Below, piece by piece: positions 9,101 through 14,004 of a DNA stretch of 14,814 nucleotides (position 1 is the first letter of the stretch; the number at the start of each line of letters is the position of its first letter). Under the pieces are notes generated by a model. The model worked only from the letters and a program-made list of their open reading frames with translations. It did no database searches and was not told where the DNA came from. The DNA comes from Deltaproteobacteria bacterium. GTDB taxonomy: Bacteria; Desulfobacterota; DSM-4660; Desulfatiglandales; HGW-15. Both the position numbers and the translations under genes were made by a program. The stretch is taken from NCBI GenBank assembly GCA_019308525.1, contig JAFDIC010000075.1, forward strand, positions 1 to 14,814, given 5' to 3'.

Positions 9101-10097
9101 CTCCAAGACCGATGCCTCGGGTACCACCACGTACACCTGGGACGCGGAGGATCAACTCGTCCGCATCGACTTTCCGGATGGAACCTTCGCCGCATACAAG
9201 TACGATCCTCTCGGCAGGCGTATTGAGAAGGACGTCAACGGGATCATAACCAGGTACCTTTACAGCGGCCGGGACCTGGTGGAGGAATATGACGTCAACG
9301 GGACCTGCCAGGCCGCATACGCCTACGAGGGGCTTGACAGGTTGATATTCCAGCGCCGTGGCGATGAGTTCTACTATTACCAGCAGGATGAGCTGGGAAA
9401 CGTGGTGGCCGTTACAGACAAGCACGGAAATGTCCTCAACACCTACAACTACGACACCTTTGGAAATATCATCTCAAAGACCGAGACCATCCCCAATCCT
9501 TTCACGTTTACCGGTCGTGAATATGATCCGGAATCGGGCCTGTACTACCTTCGAAATCGATATTATGACCCGAGAAGCGGAAGATTTCTGTCCGTGGATC
9601 CCCTGGACGAATCGGCTTACAGCTACGTAGAGAACAATCCCCTTTACTTCACGGATCCCCTCGGCCTGAGCACCACAAGGGGAGGATATCTTGATGCCTC
9701 CGGGAGATCGTTCCTGGGTGCGGGGGCAAGGCTTAGGACGAAAGAAGAGCAGAGGAGGGTAATACGTAAGCTCAAGGCTGATCCTAGGTGGCCGAAACCT
9801 TCGCAGCTATTTAACCCAGTAGAAGAAACGATTATGTCTTCTAACATAAATCCCTGGTATAAGATAGCGCTAGTTTTACTTTATAGGTCACGAACAAAGG
9901 CTGAGGAATTTAGATTCTGGCTAATGAAAGTTAGGTATCACGAACAGGGGATACCTCCTGAGCTAAAGGGAAAACCGCAGGAGTACAGAAGATTCAAGAG
10001 ATGGTGGTTGAAAACTTATCCTAAAGAGGCTTTTCCGAAGCGATTTGCCACGCCTCTCGGTGAACAATTTCGCTCCACATACAATCCAAGAAAATGA
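3084..10097 (+). CDS. Giant PKD / beta-propeller / YD-repeat RHS protein, putative secreted polymorphic toxin
   Basis: The continuous frame of 2337 codons opens at GTG 3084, but the natural start is probably 2993 in another frame (see that entry). Domains, numbered from 3084: conserved N-terminal beta module (about 14-105, with SDPGPDYMLRIHNGG); three PKD-type domains of exactly 95 residues (106-390); two Ig-like stretches (to about 570); carboxypeptidase-regulatory-like fold (575-655, GYVHGRVFDSRTDQPLALAE); ZU5-like domain (660-785, GPEGGTH, TIPPGAV); a module ending SPFGVGWGLAGLKRL (about 974-990); a beta-propeller of about six NHL-like blades (1020-1295); more than twenty YD repeats such as TYTYDANG and TFTYDGNGNMTSKTD (1300-2095); and the RHS core (2099-2194, REYDPESGLYYLRNRYYDP to DPLG). 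Residues 2197-2337 are a variable tip. In known RHS proteins the YD repeats form a hollow shell that encloses a released C-terminal effector. Surface or extracellular toxin delivery is inference. Confidence 0.85.
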   Translation: MFLLRALVMRLLKGKPARESRRFAVSDPGPDYMLRIHNGGDDGQYCSVTSGVIRLNGKRVVKPREFKKKVLVIEKRVRLRRKNLLAVKLGGKPGCGITLEIVPAWNAVPVADAGADQDVTVGAECTLDGSNSYDPDGDLIAYSWTIMSKPAGSGSELDDPSSVTPSFIPDISGAYEIALTVNDGHQDSAPDEVVVTAFPPNAPPTARAGPDQSVTTGSVVHLDGTGSFDPEADPLTYSWEILSVPQDSDTYIDDPTSPTPSFLADVDGEYTLSLIVNDGEFDSLPDEVVITSATPNAEPVADAGEDQVVLLNSSIMLDGTESYDPDQDSITYSWTIVSRPRESVSELDDPSLPTPQILADKAGDFVFRLVVNDGELDSDPDTVVVICVIPPTPPAIDPVESPTSQPSQVIWGQADPSVTIAVTGGMETVQAETDGEGEFSLEVSLNQNTTNHLSFTATDQYGFTSESTSVEIIHDSIPPPAPDTGSITVSGPGESGMVQVAGEAGAVEPGSFVTVQNTNTNGTVTVQANSSGAFLVSIEASPGDILEIHTRDSAGNSSSPVQTMVPETPPITSTTGYVHGRVFDSRTDQPLALAEISARDVQGKVYSDPHGKFVFPAPDTGRYLLTIEKQGYTYAQRWADVVATQDVHVKAAYLTPLDSAVSSIGPEGGTHNSSAGDIIVTIPPGAVDHEIEVSATMLQADRELPSPLPMNSIFTYAMEFQPHGATFAEPVQVRFTNSLGFAPGTPIPVGYFDRTAGKWIDQGMAQVSSDGNWVDYTVTHFSAYDINLALGAIFGTLPLGSLNDLPGKSRGVHNEAKGKNEFSFSYKSGDLTTSYSFPTHISMGSANHLTFVYHSTTAKPRVVISLDHQRYTDQAPSRLDFELNVAGLTRRVTFNSPAQDTPYRFAYLFDARNARGEQLPTGLYPYQAYITHIYPGNYYTAEYFGGPPVQDTGIPAREGVPRTIGYGGTALVLNQSESPFGVGWGLAGLKRLHVDPAGGRALLTDGSGTAAEFSTKQVLGNIEWLFAVDVAVDQGGTAWVSRYNFNTLASDPGEYGLDSFSPSREHSGCFSSCALFPGQPCVGWQPRQILFDGQDRMIMAAGSGTNSAIVLKTASPCDRWSEEVLAAYPDVEDPIGLAMDSGGNVYATCWSHDSAWISKILPDKTVIKLFDGQIDWPFFLATDPDDNLYISSLTTGIIYRMTPDLHFSEYASGFMRPTGVACDQEGNLYVAESVGGTIYRVAPEGTRTIVATGLMEPMGLAFDPEGNLYVADHNRRGKGVSDGYLYKITLKDDALYSDDGLSILVKNPDNSYSLTLPEGSRMEFDPGGLQTAFTDTNGNTTTFAYDGQGRLVSITDPVGKVTTLQYAGDHLSQVTDPAGRATRFSVDANGDLVSITDAMGYVTAYTYNDHLMTSETNVRGKRTTYTYDANGFLSRVVEPLGVEHNLLPSDSMGLVNDIPSGQGTPDSPASLVPAEDVYARYTDPRGNETDITLDGQGRIVKVVDPMGNVTTVSRDQDSRPVWIELPDYNLKYHYRYDGRGNLTYIYAYSSIGNSGYDRDIFTWDPRFDRIKTIKDPVGMATGTYRFDYDDHGNLVTFTDAAGNVTTYTYNSRGQVETVTAADGGVTSFSYDAAGNLVSITDALGRVTSLARDTVGRVIGITDGEGNSGQIEYNRLGWPTQITDALGNIASVTYDPEGNPISTTDTRGNKWTTQYDDLGRPVRRTTPLGYTATVTYDASGNVTSITDYRGETTTFTYDTLNRLVQKDAGGKTTTYTYDNLGVLTEVSNADDTVTYRYGVYGISGLVPVSEQTNQGKVTYTWTGFDVLTRVTSHGFSLATIVEHSYDPMRRPTRIVHYQSGTNGVYSLEYDEMSRVRSRVLYGKPTWMTGGFWSNSYLMTTTFDYDDVGNLLSLSDTLGIQALDFTYDGVDNVLTKADTTGTSSYSYDSLYRLIQAIHPASATETYTYDSEGNRLTDALGAGYTYDAANRLLSMNGTTFTYDGNGNMTSKTDASGTTTYTWDAEDQLVRIDFPDGTFAAYKYDPLGRRIEKDVNGIITRYLYSGRDLVEEYDVNGTCQAAYAYEGLDRLIFQRRGDEFYYYQQDELGNVVAVTDKHGNVLNTYNYDTFGNIISKTETIPNPFTFTGREYDPESGLYYLRNRYYDPRSGRFLSVDPLDESAYSYVENNPLYFTDPLGLSTTRGGYLDASGRSFLGAGARLRTKEEQRRVIRKLKADPRWPKPSQLFNPVEETIMSSNINPWYKIALVLLYRSRTKAEEFRFWLMKVRYHEQGIPPELKGKPQEYRRFKRWWLKTYPKEAFPKRFATPLGEQFRSTYNPRK
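3399..4253 (+). repeat. Three in-frame 285-bp PKD-type repeats
   Basis: Units start at 3399, 3684 and 3969, each exactly 95 codons, with starts NAVPVADAGADQ, NAPPTARAGPDQ and NAEPVADAGEDQ. Each also carries an LDG-S-DP core, a (S/T)YSW strand and a VNDG turn. The sequences have diverged but length is conserved without a single indel, which points to ancient tandem duplication under structural constraint. Confidence 0.85.
9672..10097 (+). other. Variable C-terminal tip of the RHS protein, putative toxin domain
   Basis: Begins after the invariant DPLGLS (residues 2191-2196). The 141 residues match no toxin family I recognise. The end half is basic and aromatic (YRRFKRWWLKTYPKEAFPKRF, then TPLGEQFRSTYNPRK), with one hydrophobic helix-like stretch (WYKIALVLLY). 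From about 9780 the DNA becomes clearly richer in A and T, with codons such as CTA, ATA and TTA that are scarce in the preceding 6 kb. That pattern is expected of a swapped polymorphic-toxin module. Toxic activity is not shown by sequence; a nucleic-acid target is only suggested by the charge. Confidence 0.6.
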
Positions 10098-10144
10098 GCC
10101 CGTGAGCGTGGGGTCACATCCCAAGAAATAGATCAGTGCTAACC

Positions 10145-10161
10145 CACCGGCTATGCCGGTG
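10145..10161 (+). other. Hairpin downstream of the RHS gene
   Basis: CACCGGC-type arms (10145-10151 and 10155-10161) pair over seven bases around a TAT loop, 48 bases after the RHS stop codon. No U-run follows, so termination is uncertain. It is the only stable hairpin close to the gene's 3' end. Confidence 0.4.
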
Positions 10162-10192
10162 AGAATTGAAAGGGTTATACCGTTTCAGGCCT

Positions 10193-10270
10193 TTGAGAAA
10201 AAACAATTTCGAAATTCGAAAATAGAAACAGGAAACAAATCCCAAATCCGAAGGACCAAATGTTCAAAAC
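10193..10270. repeat. Purine-rich degenerate intergenic repeat
   Basis: A GAAA/CAAA-rich stretch with the 12-base palindrome AATTTCGAAATT (10205-10216), followed by ACAAATCCCAAATCC- and CCAAATGTTCAAAAC-like steps. It resembles A-rich degenerate repeats that I believe are scattered in intergenic regions of many deltaproteobacterial genomes. No coding role. It fills most of the 314-base gap between the RHS gene and pspF where an immunity gene would be expected. Confidence 0.4.
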
Positions 10271-10376
10271 ATGGAAAATGACCTTAGGGAGGAGATATCC
10301 TGTCGAACGAATGTATTAGTACTTAGAATTTATGTCATTTGGTGCTGTCGTTGGGCCCGGCATGGAAAGTGTTGTT

Positions 10377-10390
10377 GAAATCGCGATTTC
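10377..10390. repeat. 14-bp palindrome near the pspF 3' end
   Basis: GAAATCGCGATTTC is perfectly self-complementary and lies about 20 bases beyond the pspF stop codon (minus strand). It could contribute to transcript ending or be a protein-binding site; nothing in the surroundings decides this. Confidence 0.4.
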
Positions 10391-10411
10391 CTTGCATTTT
10401 TGTGCAGGGGG

Positions 10412-11458
10412 CTATTCGATCTCGCTCTTGTATTTTCTATACAAGCCTCGGAACTGGTGATAGGTCAGGCCAAGGCTGCGGGCGGCGGCTCTTTGATTGA
10501 ATCTGGCTTCCTCAAGGGCCTTTTTCAGGAGCCGGATTTCAAGTTCCCGAACCGCTTTCTTCAAGGGACTGTCAAGGAAATCTTCCATAAGGGGCCTTTC
10601 CGGGGTTTGAGAAGCGGCTTCGGCCTGGCGGGATGCTTCCAGATGGTAAGGATGAAATGGGTCGAATACTATATCTGTGATTATTCTTGAATCTGATCGA
10701 TACACGGCGCGTTCGATCACGTTCTTCAGTTCTCGGACATTGCCCGGCCAGGTGTATCCTTCCAGGGCCGCAATAGCTTCATCACTGAACTCCGGGATTT
10801 CATCTCTGCCGATTTCAAAGGCCATGCGGGCTGCAAAATGGTTCGCCAACAAAAGGATGTCCTCTTTCCTTTCTCTCAAAGGCGGCAGGATCAGGACCTC
10901 GAAAGAGAGCCGATCCAAGAGGTCTTGTTTGAATGTGCCCTCTTTGGCCCTGGCTGCCAGGTCGGCGTTGGTTGCAGCGACAATCCTCACGTCGACCTCC
11001 ACGCTTTCCGAGCTGCCGACCCTTTCAAAAACGCCGTACTCAACCACACGGAGGATCTTCTCCTGGACCTCCAGGGGGATGTTCCCTATCTCATCGAGAA
11101 AAAGGGTCCCGCCGCTGGCGGCTTCGAATCGCCCGGTTCTCCTCTTCTCGGCACCGGTAAAGGCCCCTTTCTCGTAACCGAACAATTCCGACTCAATGAG
11201 AGTTGGGGAAAGGGCGGAGCAGTTCAGCGCAACAAGCGGCCCCTGCCAGCGTTTTGAAAGAAAATGTATTCTCGCAGCGGCGAGCTCCTTTCCGCTTCCT
11301 CTTTCGCCCACCAGAAGCACCGGCCGGTCAATGGGCGCTACCCTGGAGAGACTCTCCTGGAACGCCAGGAATTTCTCGGACTGGCCCAGGGCTTCTGACA
11401 TCCCCGGTTGGGATCTAGTCTCATCCTGTCGTTGAGGTGTAGTTCTTGGTTTCTTCAT
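10412..11458 (-). CDS. pspF: PspF, sigma-54-dependent activator of the phage-shock operon
   Basis: AAA+ enhancer-binding protein that remodels sigma-54 RNA polymerase at the psp promoter and, in known systems, is held inactive by PspA. There is no N-terminal receiver or GAF domain, as in PspF. Visible: Walker A GERGSGK (51-57), GAFTGA sigma-54 contact loop (98-103), Walker B GGTLFLDE (116-123), arginine-finger region LLDRLSFEVLILPPLRER (180-197), the WPGNVRELKN signature (237-246), and a C-terminal Fis-type helix-turn-helix ending LTYHQFRGLYRKY (331-343), which is PspF-specific. The start is uncertain: Met1 at 11458 has no Shine-Dalgarno and overlaps an upstream activator repeat. Met20 at 11401 (MSEALGQSEKF) would align with the shorter enterobacterial N-terminus but also lacks a good site. 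Divergent from pspA. Confidence 0.93.
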   Translation of the reverse strand: MKKPRTTPQRQDETRSQPGMSEALGQSEKFLAFQESLSRVAPIDRPVLLVGERGSGKELAAARIHFLSKRWQGPLVALNCSALSPTLIESELFGYEKGAFTGAEKRRTGRFEAASGGTLFLDEIGNIPLEVQEKILRVVEYGVFERVGSSESVEVDVRIVAATNADLAARAKEGTFKQDLLDRLSFEVLILPPLRERKEDILLLANHFAARMAFEIGRDEIPEFSDEAIAALEGYTWPGNVRELKNVIERAVYRSDSRIITDIVFDPFHPYHLEASRQAEAASQTPERPLMEDFLDSPLKKAVRELEIRLLKKALEEARFNQRAAARSLGLTYHQFRGLYRKYKSEIE

Positions 11459-11512
11459 GGTAAAAAATAGTCAAATATAGTTTGTTTTACCAACAGGTAG
11501 TAGTTTTTACCA
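11458..11512. promoter_or_regulatory. Putative PspF upstream activating sites
   Basis: Two direct 15-base repeats, TAGTTTGTTTTACCA (11478-11492) and TAGTAGTTTTTACCA (11498-11512), are spaced exactly 20 bases apart, about two helical turns. An inverted copy, TGGTAAAA (11458-11465), overlaps the annotated pspF start codon. Relative to the predicted pspA start of transcription near 11606 they lie at about -94 to -148, near the position of UAS I and II in E. coli. Binding by PspF is inference from position and repetition. The site may also autoregulate pspF. Confidence 0.65.
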
Positions 11513-11538
11513 CAATGCCCATATCCCTGTCAAGCTGA

Positions 11539-11551
11539 TAAGGCATTGATA
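11539..11551 (-). promoter_or_regulatory. Predicted IHF binding site
   Basis: On the minus strand TATCAATGCCTTA fits the IHF consensus WATCAANNNNTTR at every defined position. It lies between the activator repeats and the -24/-12 promoter, where IHF bends DNA in the known psp system. Confidence 0.65.
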
Positions 11552-11580
11552 TTACATCCTGTTATCCATATTTTCCCCTT

Positions 11581-11596
11581 TGGCACACTTTCTGCG
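11581..11596 (+). promoter_or_regulatory. Sigma-54 (-24/-12) promoter of pspABC
   Basis: TGGCACACTTTCTGCG carries the GG of the -24 element (11582-11583) and the GC of the -12 element (11594-11595) at canonical spacing. Predicted transcription start is about 11606, leaving a leader of about 30 bases before pspA. Confidence 0.88.
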
Positions 11597-11635
11597 TGTA
11601 TTCTTGGCAGAGCTAATCAAAAAGGAGGCGTCATT

Positions 11636-12319
11636 ATGGGCATTTTTACGAGATTTAGAGACATAGTCAGCTCCAATATCAATGCAATGTTGGACAGGGC
11701 TGAAGACCCCGAGAAACTGATCAGGTTGATGATCCAGGAGATGGAAGACACCCTTGTCGAACTCAAGGCGGGGTGCGCCGGCGTTATGGCCAACAGCAAG
11801 AAGGTCCAGCGTCAGCTGGAGGATGTCCAGTCACGTGCAAAACACTGGGAGCAAAGGGCGCAACTTGCTGTCAGGAAGGGTCGGGACGATCTGGCCAAAG
11901 AAGCCCTTGTGGAAAAACGCCTATTTGCTGATAGAGCGGACTCCCTGCAACAGGAACTTCTGGAACACAACGCCCTTGTCGAGCAGTATCAGGCTGATAT
12001 CAGGCAACTGGAAGACAAACTGACAAACGCGCGCGAAAAACAGCGGATGCTGATACAGCGTCACATCCGTGCCCGAAAGAGCATGCGCGCCAGGCAAGAG
12101 ATACGACGCGCAAACAGTGCGGAGGCGGTTTTAAGATTCGATGAACTGGAGAATCGCATTGAACGAATGGAAGCAGAAGCAGAACTCGCGGGTTACGGAC
12201 AAAAGCCGATCCTGGAAGCGGAGTTTGACAAGCTTTTGGTTGACGAGGATATCGAAAAGGAATTACAAAAGCTTAAGTCGTCTGCCAAAAAGGAAAATGA
12301 TGGCACCATTGCAACCTAG
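11636..12319 (+). CDS. pspA: Phage shock protein A
   Basis: Membrane-associated coiled-coil protein of the PspA/IM30 (ESCRT-III-like) family. It stabilises the inner membrane under stress and restrains PspF. Start is ATG 11636 (MGIFTRFRDIVSSNINAMLD), with AAAGGAGG (11621-11628) seven bases upstream; the frame is open further upstream to 11546, but that stretch overlaps the sigma-54 promoter and cannot be translated. The product is 227 aa, close to the usual 222. The N-terminal amphipathic helix (MGIFTRFRDIV) and the conserved AEDPEKLIRLMIQEMEDTL motif are visible, followed by continuous heptad-like helices with no cysteine-rich or membrane segment. First gene of the pspABC operon. Confidence 0.96.
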   Translation: MGIFTRFRDIVSSNINAMLDRAEDPEKLIRLMIQEMEDTLVELKAGCAGVMANSKKVQRQLEDVQSRAKHWEQRAQLAVRKGRDDLAKEALVEKRLFADRADSLQQELLEHNALVEQYQADIRQLEDKLTNAREKQRMLIQRHIRARKSMRARQEIRRANSAEAVLRFDELENRIERMEAEAELAGYGQKPILEAEFDKLLVDEDIEKELQKLKSSAKKENDGTIAT

Positions 12320-12322
12320 AGG

Positions 12323-12345
12323 CCCGTCTTTCATGCAAGGACGGG
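12323..12345 (+). other. Intra-operon hairpin between pspA and pspB
   Basis: CCCGTCTTT (12323-12331) pairs with AAGGACGGG (12337-12345), eight Watson-Crick pairs plus one G-U, around a CATGC loop. It begins three bases after the pspA stop codon and lacks a U-run. It may stabilise or partly attenuate the transcript so that PspA is made in excess over PspB and PspC; this is inference. Confidence 0.55.
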
Positions 12346-12390
12346 GAGCAATTCCTGTTGAATACTCATTAGTGGGGGAGAGAAACCGTT

Positions 12391-12639
12391 ATGCAGGCAG
12401 CCACCATCCTGGCGATCATCTTCGGGGGGGCCGTTCTCATACTGGCGATTGTCGGCAGCGCCATCCTCATAGGAATAAAGATTGTTAGGGGCGGGATATC
12501 CAAGAAAAGCCGGAAACTCCAGGCCGATGAAGCCAGGATGATCCAAGAGATTTACCAGGGGCTCTTGAACATGGAGGGGCGGGTTGAGGCCCTGGAAACG
12601 ATCATCCTGGACAGGGAAAGTAAGGAACGCAAACTATGA
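12391..12639 (+). CDS. pspB: Phage shock protein B
   Basis: Small inner-membrane protein that, with PspC, senses envelope stress and recruits PspA away from PspF. The 82 residues start with one transmembrane helix (about 4-29, ATILAIIFGGAVLILAIVGS), followed by a basic edge (KIVRGGISKKSRK) and an acidic coiled coil. The end, MEGRVEALETIILDRES, matches the PspB pattern (RIQALESILDAE in E. coli). A GGGGGAG stretch about ten bases before the ATG can serve as ribosome-binding site. The stop codon overlaps the pspC start, so the two are translationally coupled. Confidence 0.85.
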   Translation: MQAATILAIIFGGAVLILAIVGSAILIGIKIVRGGISKKSRKLQADEARMIQEIYQGLLNMEGRVEALETIILDRESKERKL

Positions 12640-13082
12640 TTGAACGTTGTAGGAGAAAGTTTCAGAGAGATTTCAAGGGGAGTCGCGGGGAGCGTCACCG
12701 GGGACTGCGGAGAGGCCTCTACCGTTCCCGTAATGGTGTTATACTGGGGGTTTGCAGGGGCGTAGCCGAGTATTTTGATTTCTCAGTCGCTTGGGCAAGA
12801 TTCATTGCAATCATTTTGCTGCTATTTACTGGATTCTGGCCAGTCACCATCATATATTTTCTCGCGGGACTCTTGATGAAACCCGAACCTGTCATCCCAA
12901 TTGAGAGCAATGACGAGCAGGAGTTCTATGACAGCTATATTCATTCGCGAAGAGGCGCGGTTGAACGGATAAGGCGGAGGTATGAGAACCTGGAGCGCCG
13001 CATACGCAGAATGGAGCATACCGTAACGGACAAGGAATATGACTGGGATCAAAGGTTGAACGAGACAGGCAAGAATGTGTGA
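12636..13082 (+). CDS. pspC: Phage shock protein C (PspC domain)
   Basis: Start ATG 12636 overlaps the pspB stop as ATGA. The 148-aa protein has the PspC domain at about 27-88: GLYRSRNGVILGVCRGVAEY, then FDFSVAWARFIAIILLLFTG and a second hydrophobic helix FWPVTIIYFLAGLLMKP. The conserved R-x(6)-GVC(R/G)G(V/L)A signature is clear. The remaining C-terminal 60 residues are charged and helical (RRRYENLERRIRRMEHTV), as expected for the cytosolic or periplasmic coiled coil that contacts PspA or PspB. It has about 30 residues more than E. coli PspC, mostly a basic N-terminus and a longer tail. Last gene of the operon; no clear terminator follows. Confidence 0.92.
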   Translation: MIERCRRKFQRDFKGSRGERHRGLRRGLYRSRNGVILGVCRGVAEYFDFSVAWARFIAIILLLFTGFWPVTIIYFLAGLLMKPEPVIPIESNDEQEFYDSYIHSRRGAVERIRRRYENLERRIRRMEHTVTDKEYDWDQRLNETGKNV

Positions 13083-13085
13083 TCC

Positions 13086-13262
13086 TCAGACCTCTTTGAA
13101 TTGGTTGTTGTAGGGCACTTGCAGTTCTGTCCCGTGAATTTCAAAAAATCGTTCTAATTTCTTGTCTACGCTCTCAATAGACTGAATGACCTCATTGATC
13201 ACCTCCCTTGGAGGAACCAAGCGAGATGCCTTTCCACCTGCCTTATCATGGTCCTTATCCAT
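13086..13262 (-). CDS. Small hypothetical protein, 58 aa
   Basis: Not recognised. ATG 13262 (MDKDHDKAGGKASRLVPPRE) is preceded on the minus strand by GGAGGAG six bases upstream, a strong ribosome-binding site, which makes this start better than the longer in-frame reading to 13349. The protein is hydrophilic, with a central amphipathic helix (EVINEVIQSIESVDKKLERF) and a polar end (ELQVPYNNQFKEV). No signal peptide, cysteine or membrane segment. It ends three bases from the pspC stop, convergent, so it is not part of the psp operon. It may be a real small protein or a decayed one. Confidence 0.5.
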   Translation of the reverse strand: MDKDHDKAGGKASRLVPPREVINEVIQSIESVDKKLERFFEIHGTELQVPYNNQFKEV

Positions 13263-13492
13263 ACGAATCTCCTCCGGTACCATATTTGGGCCTCCCGAGA
13301 TGCCGTGTTTATTCACGTGCACCCGAGAGGCCAGTTTTAGCGCCGCCACAGACTTCCTTTTTTTCAGCCATGACCGCCGGGACTCTTTTTGCCGTCCCTT
13401 GGTCAGTATTTGATGTTGAAGTCTGGCAGCACTATAGGACTTTCACTGATTGGGGTCCCATTTGAATCCAGGACATTCGTCCAGTCTTTTTG

Positions 13493-13633
13493 TTACTCCG
13501 GCCACAAATACTTGAAAATGGCTTGCTCGTAAATCCGGCAAATATATCTAGCCAGGCTTTTCGGGAGGCCGAGATCTCTTAAACGGCAATAGACATGAAG
13601 CGGATTGAAATAGTGTTGTAGCTTCGGGCTCAT
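13493..13633 (-). CDS. Small conserved-looking hypothetical protein, 46 aa
   Basis: A short ORF on the minus strand: ATG 13633, then MSPKLQHYFNPLHVYCRLRD, LGLPKSLARYICRIYEQAIF and KYLWPE, ending TAA. It is rich in aromatic and basic residues with two cysteines and an amphipathic second half, unlike random translation. The NPLH-(V/I)-(Y/F)-CRL(R) start resembles short hypothetical proteins that I believe occur in sulfate-reducing Deltaproteobacteria, but I cannot verify that here. The ribosome-binding site is weak (CTAGG about eight bases before ATG). Function unknown; no obvious partner gene. Confidence 0.5.
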   Translation of the reverse strand: MSPKLQHYFNPLHVYCRLRDLGLPKSLARYICRIYEQAIFKYLWPE

Positions 13634-14004
13634 AGAACAGCCTAGGGGGCCATGCCTCCCTTGAATTATCTTGCCTCAACTGAGATCGCCAATATCAGAC
13701 TAGACATAAGCGAAGATCGTGCCAGAGTGGCCAGATATATATTTGCTTAATAATTTCAATATATTCCAGCGACAACCACGGGTAGCAAAGGAGGTGTGTA
13801 AGAAAACACTTCGTTTTTGTAAGAAATTTCGAGCCGCAATCTGGCAAAAGTTTACACACTCAAATACAGGATCAGGTCCTGCATTACTACATTTGGGATT
13901 TGCTGTTGGCAGCGGTCCGGTGTGGTCCGGGGTCGGAGGAGATCCGCCATTGACGGCATTTTGGTGAGAGTCCTTTGGGCAGGGCCAGGTTTCTCGATGA
14001 TTGA
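13634..14004. other. Gap without recognisable gene
   Basis: 371 bases between the 46-aa ORF and rfaE2. Only short ORFs with no family resemblance are present. There is an AT-rich segment (13725-13765) and a G/C-rich stretch with repeated GGTCCGG (13915-13935). I see no tRNA, terminator or known RNA fold. Confidence 0.5.

Noticed and set aside
10153..10281. Plus-strand 42-aa ORF after the RHS gene, a possible immunity protein
   Set aside because: Its ATG lies in the hairpin loop, there is no ribosome-binding site, and its product (KKQFRNSKIETGNKSQIRRT) is simply the translation of the A-rich degenerate repeat.
11546..11635. Upstream extension of the pspA frame
   Set aside because: It contains the IHF site and the sigma-54 promoter, and lies before the predicted transcription start; the ATG at 11636 has the ribosome-binding site.
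13651..13749. Plus-strand 32-aa ORF (MPPLNYLASTE..)
   Set aside because: Short, no ribosome-binding site, no recognised family; the ISEDRARVARYIF end is suggestive but insufficient.
13719..13967. Plus-strand 82-aa ORF
   Set aside because: No ribosome-binding site; crosses an AT-rich then G-rich noncoding-like stretch and has no protein-like pattern.
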